Shown here piece after piece: positions 1 through 13,076 of a stretch of 64,000 nt of DNA (position 1 is the first letter of the stretch; each line of letters opens with the position of its first letter). Under the pieces are notes generated by a model that was not told the origin of the DNA, searched no databases, and worked only from the letters and a program-made list of their open reading frames with translations. Position numbers and translations under genes: made by a program. Source of the DNA: Halocaridina rubra (Eukaryota > Arthropoda > Malacostraca > Decapoda > Atyidae); NCBI GenBank assembly GCA_037179515.1, contig JAXCGZ010020852.1, positions 36,001-100,000 on the forward strand, written 5' to 3'.

Positions 1-8
1 TATATATA

Positions 9-76
<68 letters not shown>
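1..76. repeat. (TA)n/(GT)n microsatellite
   Basis: Ten bases of TA followed by about 33 GT units; the array probably continues beyond the window edge. Confidence 0.95.
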
Positions 77-78
<2 letters not shown>

Positions 79-227
79 CAAGAGAAATAGGAAGGTTGAA
101 TAGATAGACCAGAAGAGTATCAAATGAAAAGGCAAAACGAATAGACTACGTTCAATACTAATTTTGGTGTCCGTCCGCTCCGGCAAAATACGAAAACGCT
201 GTTGCAAGTGTGAATACCTTTCATTTA

Positions 228-228
228 C

Positions 229-320
<92 letters not shown>
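228..320. repeat. (TATC)n then (TA)n
   Basis: About eight tetranucleotide units run directly into about 28 TA units. Confidence 0.95.
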
Positions 321-323
<3 letters not shown>

Positions 324-1240
324 ATAGAGTAGAGAAGAGAAGCAGACAATTTTAATTTTTACAGCATCCTTAGCCTACCGGTGAACGTGGGAAAAGTAAA
401 AAAAAAAAAAAAATCCCAATTTTCGGCAGGAAAAGAAAGAAATCAGGTTAGGAAGTGTCTGTGATGTAACTTGTTTTGTGAGATTTTCCTGAATTCTGCC
501 TCCTATGCTCACATAAATTCAATAAAAAGATTCCAGTGACATGTTACAACGTAATTCGCTATACGCAATAAACTAAAGTACGTTTCCTGTAATGGTGTCT
601 CGAAAAATATAAAATATAACGCAATAAAGGTCGCAAAAAAAAAATGAGAGCGAACGTAATAATGCGGTCTACCATCTATGAGCTCAACAATTCGTAACCG
701 AAAATATAAACAATAATATTTAAGCTTACTTCAATGTGAAAGGATAGCACTTATGCTTTTTCGCTAAATGGTATACGTATTATTCCACTAGAGCCTTTAA
801 TATTCCAGTAGGCTTGAAAATCCGAGGTCCAATTAGACTTGAAAAATGAAAGCTCAGTATTTTACGTGAAGAATCAAAGAGATTCCAAGCCACTGCTAAA
901 CCGAAATTCGAGAGTAACTGAGTTTAAATATCAGTAATACTAAATACCACTATTATTATTATTATTATTATTATTATCATAAAATACCAGGACAAGATGG
1001 TACATTAGTAATTAAGAAAAGGCATGGGTCTATGAAGGTAAAAATCGGTCTAACGACAATTGTAGTGCTACTAATAACAAGAAGCCTCATCTAGGCTAAA
1101 AATGACCAAATAATCTACTGCTTTTCTCTTTAAATCTGAGGTATCATTCGGATTTTTCAGTGATACATTAGAATGGGATAGTCAGACAATGGGATCTTAA
1201 CGATTTTGTCAGCCAAGATCTTGGATAAAACTCATGTTGT

Positions 1241-1433
1241 TCCGGTTTTACGTCACGGATTCCCTTTTCTATCAAGGGCTAGAACAGTTGCCTTCTTGCT
1301 AAGGACTTGTTTTGGCAGGAGTAATCCTTACCCTGAGTGCATGCCCATGCTAACCTCAGACCGTGACGGGCCGCGAACCCTCGACCTGACGCCTCAGAGT
1401 CACGGACGCTACCGCTTGAGCCACGGTGACTAC
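1241..1433 (-). mobile_element. SINE1, full length, tRNA-derived
   Basis: Reading the minus strand, the copy starts GTAGTCACCGTGGCTCAAGC, containing an A-box-like TGGCTCAAGCGGT. A B-box-like GGTTCGCGGCCC follows, then the body, and the 3' end is ACGTAAAACCGGA. The flanks 1219-1238 and 1436-1455 match at 16 of 20 positions and are read as a diverged target-site duplication. A family of at least 14 loci in this window supports the boundaries. Short open frames on either strand recur in every copy and are by-products of the repeat. Confidence 0.9.
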
Positions 1434-2403
1434 TATCCTGGATAATATTTATGTTAAACAATTATCGTATTTGTGTGATTTATAATTGCAACGATGGAAA
1501 CAAATATCTGTCCGGTTATTGTGACAAAGATGACAAGAATGTTGCAAATATATATCAAACTACTACTTACTTCGAAGTAAATACACAAAGAAAAGTACAT
1601 TAACTAAAGATATGAACAAAATTAATTGCTGAACATTTTAAATTTCATATTCTGCTGTCCCTTTATAACATATGTGATACTAAATACTCTCTTTTATTCA
1701 ATTTTCACAACCAGTGCTACCCAACGTAAAAAAAAAAAAAAAAAACGCAAGTGATGTGGTGTGCTACCCCGTCTACATTACAAACCAAATATATTAACAA
1801 GATGAAAGCATTTCAGTCGCATTACAATAATTAACTACTACACTCTTCTATAAGAATTGTGAATCCACAAATTTAAAATAAAGATTTCCTACGCGTTCTA
1901 CAAGCACCGTCCACAACTTGATGAAATATAGTACATTATGGCCAGAAAACAAAATACTGCAATTCTGAAGCTAATAATTTACAAAAGAACCTCCATCAAT
2001 AATAATACTAAGCATGGTGCCCAAATGGATACTGGAATTAATTAATGTAAAGGCTAATAGTTAATAGGAATAACTCATTAATGCAAATTTCTGCTCAGTG
2101 GGCCAAGGACACAAATTAAATAGTAAAGAAATTGCGGATCTGGTAAAGAAGGATAACCCCAGGGTGTTTCGGGGTTATTAGTATTTACAAGACAAAATAA
2201 CCTAGTAATTAATGGGGTTATTTATATTCGGGGGTTTACACATCTTTAAAAGGTCTGAAATTGTATAAATACATTGCATATGGCTATACTGATTAAAAAT
2301 ATATATGTAATAAAAATTTGTATGAAAAAATATCCTATTCCAAAATTTACAAAGAAATTTCAAATTATGCAAATAAATAAATAAATAAAAATTCTACATA
2401 AAT

Positions 2404-2577
2404 AAGATCCTGTGTTTAACAAGAGGTTTAAGTCAACTTAAAGATTCAGAACTCTATATATATATATATATAAAATATCCTGTGTTTAACAAGAGGTTTA
2501 AGTCAACTTAAAGATTCAGAACTCTATATATATAAGATCCTGTGTTTAACAAGAGGTTTAAGTCAACTTAAAATAAA
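2404..2577. repeat. three tandem copies of a 64-68 bp unit
   Basis: The unit begins ATCCTGTGTTTAACAAGAGG and occurs three times; copies are separated by short (TA)n runs of different length. The third copy is truncated at AACTTAAA. Confidence 0.95.
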
Positions 2578-2647
2578 TAAATTAAACCTTTTACAAGTCA
2601 GCAGGCTATTATAACAAAGTCAAAAGATATATTAATAATTTTCTTAC

Positions 2648-2731
2648 CTTGAGTTTCTTGAGATACCCACTTTTGACGATGTCATCGCCGCTGGCCAAAG
2701 AGCCAGAGCTCCGGACTTTACTGAGAGACAT
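2648..2731 (-). CDS. IRS: first coding exon of an IRS/chico-like PH-domain adaptor
   Basis: Seen: from ATG at 2731 the minus strand encodes 28 residues. A Ser/Gly-rich leader (MSLSKVRSSGSLASG) is followed by DDIVKSGYLKKLK, and the exon ends AAG|GTAAGAA, a consensus phase-0 donor at 2647. A possible acceptor (GTTGACTTTCAG) lies at 2854-2852, making an exon of about 204 nt with a short 5' UTR. Known: insulin receptor substrates begin with a PH domain whose first strand reads GYLKKLK, followed by TMKKKFFVL, which would be the next exon. The protein would act at the plasma membrane, linking insulin/IGF receptor kinases to PI3K. Inferred: the identity rests on about 13 residues, so another PH protein is possible. 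The next exon and the PTB domain lie outside the window. Confidence 0.6.
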
Positions 2732-2854
2732 AATTATTTTCAACAAATTCGAGATGCAACAAGAATGGGAGGCAAAATCAACAAGCATTTATTCAAACAA
2801 ACAAAAAATGGTTGACTTTGGAAATTACAGAAGTCACTTTATAGCGCGATTCTG

Positions 2855-3960
2855 AAAGTCAACTCGTGACTAATGACAAATCAAATATATTAATTCATCG
2901 ACTGAAGTGGATTTTTTTTTTTTTGAACCTTTTGGATTTCCAGTGAATCAAATTAGATCGGAAACCTCCGTTTTTCGGTCAGAGATTTATCAGCGATATT
3001 TATGAAATGAGCAATAGTTCCCACACTGTTCAAAAGTTATAGGAACCAATCTTTATTTTCCTCGGTTTCTGACTTAGAAATTATTGATATGATCACACTA
3101 TTTCACTCCAATATTTAGCTAGTATATATATTACCTAATACATATAATCACAGGTCAACATATGACCTCAAGAGGCAATTTTTTCTAGGCCTTCCGGAAT
3201 CAATTTTAACAGCAATAACTCTTTTGTAAACAATTCAACTTCCAACAATTTTTAATCAATACCGACAAACTGAAATGAGAATTCTACGAGACAACAAAGT
3301 AGTTGTTTCTTTAAACGGATAAAACAAAGTTAATCGACACAAACTTCTATAACGATGTTTGACATAGAAATAGCTCCGTAATTTCTATGTGTAATTATCA
3401 GTTATCCTGGAACATCACTAGTATATATAGCAACCACACATACTCGAAAGAAGCTGCATTCGTTAGCTGCACATTTGGTCTTGCTGCACTGATTTCAGAA
3501 CTGCTGTACGTCATGTTTATGTACACACGATGGTGTGTCTAAATACCGCATTGGGGTGAATTTCCACACGCTACTTCATATGGGATTTTGTTTTTATTTC
3601 AGGACAACGTTATGTTTCATTTTCATTTTTCTAAATACAAAAACTACAGTCATTGTCATTCTTAAGTGTATAACGAGAGGCACATAACACCCATTCCATC
3701 TTTATTAGGGTGGAAATTCACAAATGTTAACGCTAATCTTAGCTGCTACCGCTACAACTCTGGTCTGAAAGGAAAAAAATAAAAAGAAATTAGGATAGGA
3801 TTTATTTAGTGATATGTATATGCATATGTAAAATATACCAAGCATGTCTTCATATGGTTAAAAAAAAAATCAAAAATATTTTGATAATGCTCCATATGGG
3901 CTGTTTTATTTTTTATTTTTTATTTTTGCCCGTTCTGGTTTCACAATCATTAAAAATATA
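2855..3960. other. unique AT-rich DNA upstream of the IRS-like exon
   Basis: If the acceptor at 2852-2854 is used, this is a 5' UTR intron. I see no convincing exon, repeat boundary or RNA gene. A poly(T) run lies at about 2910-2923 and T-rich tracts at 3905-3930. Confidence 0.4.
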
Positions 3961-3964
3961 TTGA

Positions 3965-4060
3965 TAATGCTCCATGTGCTCAGGTTCGATGAGGGCTGTT
4001 TTTATTATTATTTTTTTTGGCAGCCCTGGGGTCACAATTAAAAAAAAATTACAATTTGAA
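3965..4060 (+). mobile_element. family E repeat fragment
   Basis: It contains AGGTTCGATGAGGGCTG, a T-rich stretch, then GGGGTCACAATTA. This is the 3' region of a repeat also found at 4116-4310, 5345-5625, 52064-52215 and 62488-62745. Confidence 0.6.
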
Positions 4061-4115
4061 ATTATTCCATCCACAGATATATGTCAATCGTTCATCTTTT
4101 ATTTCTATTTTTTTT

Positions 4116-4310
4116 TATTGTGACACCAGGACAGGCCAAAAAAATAATAATAATAAATCAGCCCTCATCGAGCCTGGGCATGAAGAAAACAAGGTAAAAA
4201 AACATATGGGGGGTGTTGTGACTTGTCAGATGTGAAGGGATAATAAGAGATGTGTAACAAATATCCAAAAATATTCGGTGTTGATGTAGGCATAGAAATT
4301 AGCAGTTACT
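4116..4310 (-). mobile_element. family E repeat
   Basis: Plus-strand landmarks in order: TGTGACACCAGGACAGGC, CCCTCATCGAGCCTGGGC, TTGTGACTTGTCAGATGTGA and ATATTCGGTGTTGATGTAGG. Orientation is set by an (ATT/AAT)n tail next to TGTGACACC in the copy at 62430. No coding capacity is seen; it may be a SINE or MITE. Confidence 0.75.
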
Positions 4311-4702
4311 CGAGGACACGCGGTAGAGAAAATAATTTTAAAATGAAAAACCAAAAAAAGGAATTTTACAATTGGCAAAAAGCCAGCAAATGCATTCCAT
4401 CACAATAAACACGAAAATGCCCCCTGGGGGTTTAGCATTACATAAATGCTTTGTATGACTACCACTACAAATTCTGAACTGGTATTTTAATGAGTATAAA
4501 ATTTCATCGATTGCTCAAGATCTCTTGGATTATGAAGAAAGTTACAAGTTTATTTCTGAAGATTATGAAAGAGATTTGAGAGTCAACGAATGTACAGCTT
4601 CAAAATATATTCAATTTCAGGAAAAATATACAAAATGTCAAACTGCGGGAAAATGTATAAAACAGCATTATTTGTTTATTATTCTTATTATTATCGTAAC
4701 AC

Positions 4703-4708
<6 letters not shown>

Positions 4709-4788
<80 letters not shown>
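4709..4788. repeat. (TA)n
   Basis: About 40 TA units. The 400 bases before it are unremarkable AT-rich DNA. Confidence 0.95.
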
Positions 4789-4791
<3 letters not shown>

Positions 4792-5207
4792 TGTGAATGT
4801 TTATATTAAATGTAGATATTGGAAATGTAAATCAAACCATTTTCAATTTTTCTTTAATAATTTTAGGGATAAAAGTTAGTCTGGCTAAACCTACCAGATT
4901 ACACACACACTCACCTATAAAGTTAACCTAACCTGAGAGAGAAAAAACTTCTAATTGGTCATAAAACGAAAGAGGATAATATTAAAAAAAAATAATAATT
5001 TCAACTTCATTTAACCATTTCCGGTAAATTTTCATTTGGAAGACATAATTTTCAACAATGGTTGGCTCAAATACGAACAATAAATGTCCACCGTCACAGG
5101 TGATCAAACCAAATAAACAACACATATACTATAAAATACTTCACATGTATGGCTGGGATTCGAACTAAGACACCATTCTGATATCTGAATAAAAATTGCG
5201 ATTCCAA

Positions 5208-5328
<121 letters not shown>

Positions 5329-5344
5329 CTAGATGTAGTAGGTT

Positions 5345-5625
5345 AGCCCGTGGCAGGAATCCCCCGTTGCATTACTACAGCTGAAGTTTTTTTGGCCTTA
5401 AATAGGCCTGTCCAGGACAGTTCGATGTTAAGTCTTCCTTCAGTTATGATTATTATTCTATGCCTATATCAACCCCGAGTATTCTTGGATATTTGTTACA
5501 CATCTCTTATCATCCCTTCACATCTGACAAGTCACAACACCCTCCATGATTTTTTTACGTGCCCGGGTCCGGTTATTTTTTTTTTTTGGGGGGGGGCCAT
5601 CCTGGTGTCACAATCATTAAAAAAC
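5345..5625 (+). mobile_element. family E repeat, longest copy
   Basis: It carries CTACAGCTGAAG, CCTGTCCAGGACAGTTCGAT, the ATTCTTGGATATTTGTTACA block and a 3' end GGTGTCACAATCATT after a T/G homopolymer run. It is opposite in orientation to the copies at 4116, 52064 and 62488. Confidence 0.8.
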
Positions 5626-5899
5626 TAAAACTAAAAAATAAAAAACTTCAATTGCAAACTTGATTTGTGTATACTTGACTAACTCTAACCTAATTTTTTT
5701 TTGCATAAAGGGGGGTTATGCATATACTTACCATAGTCTAATACGGGAGGAAAAGGCCCATAAAAGAATTCAACGTGCAATATATTTAAAAGTACATATT
5801 GTACTTAGCGGTGACCAGCTAAGGTCACGAAATTAATAAGTACAGTACTTTGAATATTTGTCATGTTTCTCAAATGGGACTTTTCATAACACACATATA

Positions 5900-5904
<5 letters not shown>

Positions 5905-5965
<61 letters not shown>

Positions 5966-6005
5966 CATCGACCCCACATAAAAGTGGGAAAAGATGTAGA
6001 CGAAG

Positions 6006-6085
<80 letters not shown>
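5905..6085. repeat. two (TA)n arrays around a 45-bp spacer
   Basis: (TA)n occupies 5905-5963 and 6009-6085. The spacer contains ACATCGACCCCACATAAAAG. Confidence 0.95.
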
Positions 6086-6090
<5 letters not shown>

Positions 6091-6229
6091 TTACCATTAG
6101 CCTACATACCTAAACCAGAAATATCCAGATCTCGAAATACCTTTAAAAAAAATCAGTTCTGCTAGCAACACTTAAATAAGAAAATGATATAGTAATAGCG
6201 TACTGGCGACAAGAATTGCATGTTGAACA

Positions 6230-7600
6230 GGTATACTAGAAGCAGCCAATGCCCTCGCTACGTATTAAGCTAATCCCCCCAACGCCGCGATATCTAACGC
6301 ATAATACTTTTAGTCATACTGACACAAGCAGTTCAATCATATATGAAGGCCATTCAAGGGTAGGGGAAGGAAAGGGGGGAGAGAAGAGATGGTGGTAGTA
6401 GTAGTTTTCATATTGGCCGGTAGCAAATGTAGGAAGATCCTCCACTCCAATTGCGCAACCCCTAAGAGGCGCCTCCCTTTAGCCAGCCGTCAAAACAACC
6501 AGAGGCGACCTCCTTCTGCTCCCCACACACACATCCCTTCCATTCCCTTACCCCGTTTGCAACACACCCAAACACAACACTTTTAAAACACCACTTCACC
6601 CTACACGCTTCTGTCCCTCTAAAAGAGAAACACTCACTTCTGGGGCCATTCCGATGGGCTAAGGCGTTAACGAAGATCTTGGCTAATATTTGGATATAGC
6701 ACGATATGTGTATTACGGTAGAGAGATGGTCGTGCTCTCTTCTCCCCAACACCACCACCCTGAAAACTGACCGTTTAAGAAAGGGGAGGAGTGAGAGAGA
6801 CATGGCTTCTCCCAATGGACTATGAATGACAAGAATTCGACTTCGTTTCACTTGATTTGTTTCACCAGTACACAGTTAATTTACACAGTCTATTTCCCTT
6901 CACTGTGCAGAGTGTCACCAAAGTACATCTGGGTATGGAGAGAGAGCGAGAGAACCATGTTGCGGGGAGTAAATAACTACTACGCCGCAATGTTTCCCGT
7001 TACACCTAACCCCACGCCCCATGTGTATGAACCCTCCCGGAAACCAGGAGGGGAAGGACGGGGAGGAGGAAGAGCAAAAGGGGAGCAGCGAGAGAAAGGG
7101 GGAGAAGGACGAAAGGAGGAAGGGGGTAGAGTAGTATTGTAAAAGGGGGAGAGGGGTAGATACAAAAGTCTGCAGTCGGTAAGCAGATCGTATCATTATT
7201 TGTTTTTATTGTGCACTACTGGAATATTCTCTGCAATCTCAAATCTCTATAAATTTCCATTTTTGAAACCGGAAGCGTTCTAGGTTTCTATGGCAAGTAA
7301 AAGGGGAGGAGATTGTTTTGGGGGGAAGTGAGAGAAGGCATCACGGGAGACGGTAGGGGAGTGGGGGACATCACACGCACATATCAAAACCTACCCACGA
7401 ACGCACCCATACTCCAAATAATCTTGTGATCACATTTACCTTTGAGAACGCCTCCATCACCGTCTTTTCACCAATGAAAGTACTACACTGCATGTTCGTA
7501 CACTCCAAAATAGTACACCGTACACTTTGTAATTACTCAGTCCTGCCATTTTTCACCGACAAGAGTCAAAGAGAGTGTAAGATGTGTCTTGGACGGCGGA
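6230..7600. other. GC-richer unique stretch, purine/pyrimidine-biased
   Basis: This part is richer in G+C than its surroundings, with G/A-rich runs at 6350-6390, 7040-7160 and 7300-7365. On the minus strand AAAG|GTAAAT at about 7443-7434 could be a donor of a 5' UTR exon of the IRS-like gene. Open frames up to 129 codons show no domain signal and are left unannotated. Confidence 0.35.
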
Positions 7601-8130
7601 CTCCATCTTAGTGAAGAGGCAAGGTCACGTGGGGGCTCCAGTGTTCACAGGGGAAAAATTCCAACAACACGCAGCTGATGGAAATTAACAACAGACCGTA
7701 CAAAATCTCTTTGAATTCTCACCGTTTCATGAAGGAAATGTAAAGTGATGAAGTATAACGCTTCGAATTTATGCAATACGGAAACAATTTTCTTAACATT
7801 TTCACCACTGACATTTGAGAGTATTGCAAACTTAAGGTAAATCTAGGGATACTTTAATATCCAATATGGGAACACTGTATGAGGGGGATGTTGGTTGTAA
7901 ACAAGTGGCACGCAAGCGTTCCTGTAACGTCACTGCAAAAATAGCCAATCCCAAACCACAATGGATTACGTCACAGTCTCTATCTATCCAATGATGATAC
8001 GTGGCGCCTCATTCAAATGACATTGATTATTATGCCCGGAATAGGTTTTGTTTACTTGTGTTTTCTTTGCGTTTTATCATCAATGTGTGTTCCCTTTAGT
8101 TATTGATACTCATATATTTTAACGTAAGTT
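7600..8130. promoter_or_regulatory. promoter-like region, possibly bidirectional
   Basis: Seen: an E-box (GGTCACGTGGG, about 7623), two cAMP-response-type half sites (AACGTCACTG near 7927, TTACGTCACAG near 7967), two CCAAT-type motifs (AGCCAATCCC, ATCCAATGATG) and a plus-strand donor AAC|GTAAGTTA near 8123. Inferred: it may serve the IRS-like gene on the minus strand, an unseen plus-strand transcript, or both. No TATA box or start site can be assigned. Confidence 0.3.
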
Positions 8131-8411
8131 ACAGTTTAAGTTTAATCACAATAAGATAACTGTTCTCTAAAAATAATTCAAGAGAAGGTAGTCTTCATTG
8201 TGTTCGAAAGCTAGAGTTCAATAAATTTGGGAGTTTTATTTTTGTAATAATTGTGTTAAAAACTCAGTATATAAGAAAAAAATATACAAATAATTATGAT
8301 ACGCAAATCTTAGTCATCGTAAAAAAAATAAAAGAATAAAAATAGGATGTAGTGCCTTACCACTTTGCAAGGAGAATTATCAAATTATTTTCACCTTAAA
8401 TGCAAGAGGGA

Positions 8412-8600
8412 TAATCCCCGCTATAAGGGGAAATGGCCTAGTCAAAACAAAACATTGACTCTGCGAGGGAAAAATACAAAGAAGAGGAATGCCAGTTCCC
8501 TCGTTCCGCCCCATTTAGTCGACTTTTACGAGACGCTAAAAACACAAGAGGTATTCTTTTCCTCCACACAAGAGGAGGAAGAAACTGTAGAGTAAGAGGA
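8412..8600 (-). mobile_element. SINE3 copy, diverged
   Basis: It shares TCCGCCCCATTTAGTCGACTTTTACGA and the CCCCG..GGGG 3'-hairpin block with copies at 48747, 52322, 57196 and 63757. Read on the minus strand the hairpin is at the 3' end. Confidence 0.75.
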
Positions 8601-8618
8601 AATAACCTCTTTGATAAA

Positions 8619-8713
8619 GGCCCGATTTCTTAAACAGTATAAACCTGAGATACCATATTGTTAGTTAGCTAGACACACAAATGGATTTCATAAACGCATC
8701 TGACGCTGTTCTG
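8619..8713 (+). mobile_element. foldback family, single arm
   Basis: It starts GGCCCGATTTCTTAAACAGT and runs to TCTGACGCTGTTCTG without the palindromic partner. It abuts the complete palindrome at 8714-9071. Confidence 0.85.
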
Positions 8714-9071
8714 CAGTAATATTATTATTTTTTCTATTCATGATGAATAGTGAGGAACTGAGTAGCCTCTGCCTCTTTGGTCCGATTTCTTATGCAGTGT
8801 AAACCTAGGATACCATATTGTTAGTTAACTAGACACACACAAATGGATTTCATAAACGTATCTGACGCGATTCTGTGTATAGCTAGGATCCCGTGCGGGA
8901 TCCTAGCCATACACAGAACCGCGTCAGATGCGTTTATGAAATCCATTTGTGTCTAGCTAACTAACAATATGATATCCTTGGTTTACACTGTTTAAGAAAT
9001 CGGGCCAAAGAGGCAGAGGCTGCTCAGTTCCTCACTATTCATCATGAATAGAAAAAATAATAATATTACTG
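8714..9071. mobile_element. 358-bp palindrome: foldback element plus inverted flanks
   Basis: The centre is GATCCCG-TG-CGGGATC at about 8894. The element arms (8779-9006) carry the family sequence (CCGATTTCTTA, TTGTTAGTTA, AAATGGATTTCATAAACG, CTGTGTATAGCTAGGATC). The symmetry continues 65 bp beyond each element end: 8714-8778 is the near-perfect inverse of 9007-9071. No coding capacity is present. Confidence 0.9.
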
Positions 9072-9204
9072 ATAATTTATGAATGTTATCAGCTGATAAG
9101 GTGTGTGCAGTAAACACAAACAATATGAGTCATTTAATCTATACAGTAAACAACTATTTGGATCAATCCTAGAATTAGTACTCGTACATTATTTAAGTTT
9201 CAGG

Positions 9205-9430
9205 TGCTTAATCTGGGACTGAGGCAAGAGGCAGGTGCTTATTGTGGGATTGGGGCATATGTTAGCTGAGGTTAGGTTAACCTAACCCAACCTAACTGAA
9301 CAATAGAGTGCATAACACAGGATAGGTTAACCTAACCTAACCATGTGTAATTTGGGATTGAGGTTGAACGCAGGTGCTCCATATGTGACTTAGGTATATC
9401 AGGTACCTATTGCGAGATTGGTCCGATTAT
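9205..9430. repeat. degenerate 26-30 bp repeat with TTAGG-like insertions
   Basis: Five related units (AGGTGCTTATTGTGGGATTG and variants) surround two palindromic blocks, GGTTAGGTTAACCTAACC-like, at 9262-9290 and 9322-9342. The blocks resemble the arthropod TTAGG telomere motif. Confidence 0.7.
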
Positions 9431-9647
9431 TTCTCTAGATGAAATAAAATGTGTTTACAATTGTAGATCAAAGGGCAGTTTCACATGGGTTAAGAAATCG
9501 CCAAAGATTAATATTAAGTATTTATACGTGAATTGAACGGGACCGATATTGTCTTTATGTTTCCCTATATTTTTCACAACACATACATAATAAATTTTTA
9601 AGTTTCAAAATATATCTACTTATTTTAATGAATATAGTAATAATAAT

Positions 9648-9671
9648 AACAACAACAATAATAATAATAAC

Positions 9672-9728
<57 letters not shown>

Positions 9729-9730
9729 TA
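9648..9730. repeat. (ATA)n
   Basis: Imperfect trinucleotide array; further short (ATA)n and (TAG)n runs lie at 9866-9921. Confidence 0.9.
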
Positions 9731-9775
9731 ATGAAAATAATAAAAATAATAATAATAATGATAATAATAATAATA

Positions 9776-9868
9776 CATACATACATACATATACCTTGGC
9801 TGTTTCCCCCTTTAATTGGGAGGTAGTCGACATCAAGGAAAGAAAACTGGGAAGAAGTTATTCTAATA
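9776..9868 (-). mobile_element. SINE3 3' end
   Basis: On the minus strand it reads CTTGATGTCGACTACCTCCC, then a short hairpin, AAACAGCCAAGGTATATG and a (TATG)n tail, as in the copies at 12755 and 32090. Confidence 0.75.
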
Positions 9869-9929
9869 ATAATAATAATAATAATAACAATAATGTAGTA
9901 GTAGTAGTAGTAGTAGTAGTAATAAAAGA

Positions 9930-11412
<1,483 letters not shown>

Positions 11413-11466
11413 CATTCAGTGTGTTTGTGTGTGTGCGTGAGTGTGTGTATTTATGTATATTTATAC

Positions 11467-11485
11467 ACATACATACATACATACA

Positions 11486-11513
<28 letters not shown>
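11467..11513. repeat. (ACAT)n
   Basis: About 12 tetranucleotide units directly before the next CR1-like fragment. Confidence 0.95.
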
Positions 11514-11516
<3 letters not shown>

Positions 11517-12074
11517 GGACAAGGAAATGTTCAGAAATAGTTATGTAACCTATGTGAGGCCAAAACTCGAATATGCAGCCCCCTTTTGGAATCCGCACTT
11601 GAAAAAGCACATAGCTAAGCTTGAAAAAGTTCAAAGACATGCCACGAAACTGGTGCCAGAAATACGCAATCTCAGTTATGATGAGAGGCTGAGGGAATTA
11701 GACTTACCATCACTCGAAGCTAAAAGAGTGAGGGGGGATATGGTGACAGTCTTTAAATTCCTTCATGGTTATGATAGAGTGGATAGGGATAGATATTTTG
11801 ATATGGCTGGCTCTAGAACTAGAGGTCATAGTTTGAAGCTTCGTAAGAAAACTTCTTTGCAGGATGTAAGGAAATACTTTTTCAGTGTAAGAGTAGTTGA
11901 TAATTGGAATTGGCTAAGCGAGGAGGTAGTTAATGCTATCTCAGTCCATAGTTTTAAGGACAGGTATGATAAGTATCACTAAGTATAAAATGGAACCGAT
12001 GAGGAGACGGGAAGATACGAGCTTTGGGCTCTTTCCCGTAAACACAATTAGGTAATCACAATTAGGTAATCACA
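11514..12074 (+). pseudogene. CR1-like LINE, C-terminal part and 3' end
   Basis: From HMDKEMFRN the frame stays open to YDKYH* at 11982, the same C terminus as the copy at 18004-18999. The 3' UTR ends in two CACAATTAGGTAAT units. Severe 5' truncation is typical of target-primed insertion. Confidence 0.9.
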
Positions 12075-12077
12075 TAC

Positions 12078-12460
12078 AATGGCAGGGATAGAACTTCAAG
12101 AGACAGAGACTGAGAAAAATCTAGAATTAAACATACTGGAAATTTTTTCTCCAGTAATGCATAGAAATGGAATAGTAGGGGCAGCATATGCTTTCTTAGC
12201 AAATGTAAGGGTAGCCTTATGGCACATGGACAAGGAAATGTACTGATATATTTATGTCATTTATGTGAGGCCAGAGCTTGAATATGCAGCCTCATTTTGG
12301 AATCCACACCTGAAAAAGCACGTAGTTAAGCTGGAAAAAGTTCAAAGACATGCTACAAAACAGGTGCCAGATATACACAATCTCAGCTATGAGGAGAGGC
12401 TGAGGGAATTAGACTCACCAACACTCGAAGCTAGAAGAATAAGGGGGATATGATGACGCT
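12078..12460 (+). pseudogene. CR1-like LINE, internal fragment
   Basis: It encodes QETETEKNLELNILEIFS-like thumb sequence and RPELEYAASFWNPHLKKHV..RHATKQVPDIHNLSYEE. It carries stops and lacks both ends. It is more diverged than its neighbours. Confidence 0.85.
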
Positions 12461-12539
12461 CTTTAAATTCCATTTTTCTATCTCCACCACACAATATAAA
12501 CCAGAACACAATTTAAAACCCCTATTTGGAGTTTTTCTA

Positions 12540-12830
12540 ATTTTCAATATTATATTATGGGTATCTGCTGTTACCACGGGGCTGCATCTTACAGAGATAG
12601 CCCTGTGGTAGGGGCAGTAGGAGGAGCTGGCAGTTGTGAAGCGACACAGGTTGTGGAAGAGCCGGGAGGATGGGCTGTGGCACTCCAGTAGTGCCATCTG
12701 ATCGGTCGCTAGCTCCCTCGTCATTGCCCATAGAGCAAAGTAATCCCCCTATTTGTTTTCCTTTCTTGATGTCGGCTACCCCCCAATTAAAGGGGGAAAC
12801 AGCCAAGGTATATGTATGTATGTATTATTT
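12540..12830 (+). mobile_element. SINE3 copy
   Basis: The 3' part reads CTTGATGTCGGCTACCCCCC, AATTAAAGGGGG, AAACAGCCAAGG and (TATG)n. The 5' part (12540-12750) has no counterpart that I recognise elsewhere in the window, so its start is uncertain. Confidence 0.7.
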
Positions 12831-13019
12831 TTAATATTTATAGAGGCATTAGTCATGATGGTGGAGAATATAAATAAGGGAAGTAATGAAAGACACTCAA
12901 GTCGATTTACACCTCTGGGCGGGCTGGGCGGGACGGCACTCAATCACAACAACTTGTCGTATATTTAAGAAACATATATAAACACGTATTATAGGTGACT
13001 TGTGACTTTTCAGTTATAA

Positions 13020-13021
<2 letters not shown>

Positions 13022-13071
<50 letters not shown>
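13022..13071. repeat. (TA)n
   Basis: About 25 TA units, next to a tRNA-like SINE head. Confidence 0.95.

Positions 13072-13072
<1 letters not shown>

Positions 13073-13076
<4 letters not shown>

Larger units (their letters stand above)
1..2647 (-). other. presumed first coding intron of the IRS-like gene
   Basis: This is inferred from the splice donor at 2647-2646, read on the minus strand, that follows the IRS-like exon. The stretch is AT-rich, has no supportable exon, and carries the microsatellites, a SINE1 copy and a tandem repeat listed separately. The matching acceptor must lie below position 1. Confidence 0.5.

Noticed and set aside
6462..6851. 129-codon minus-strand frame in the GC-richer stretch
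   Set aside because: Composition follows local bias; no domain, no splice sites in suitable places, overlapping frames equally open.
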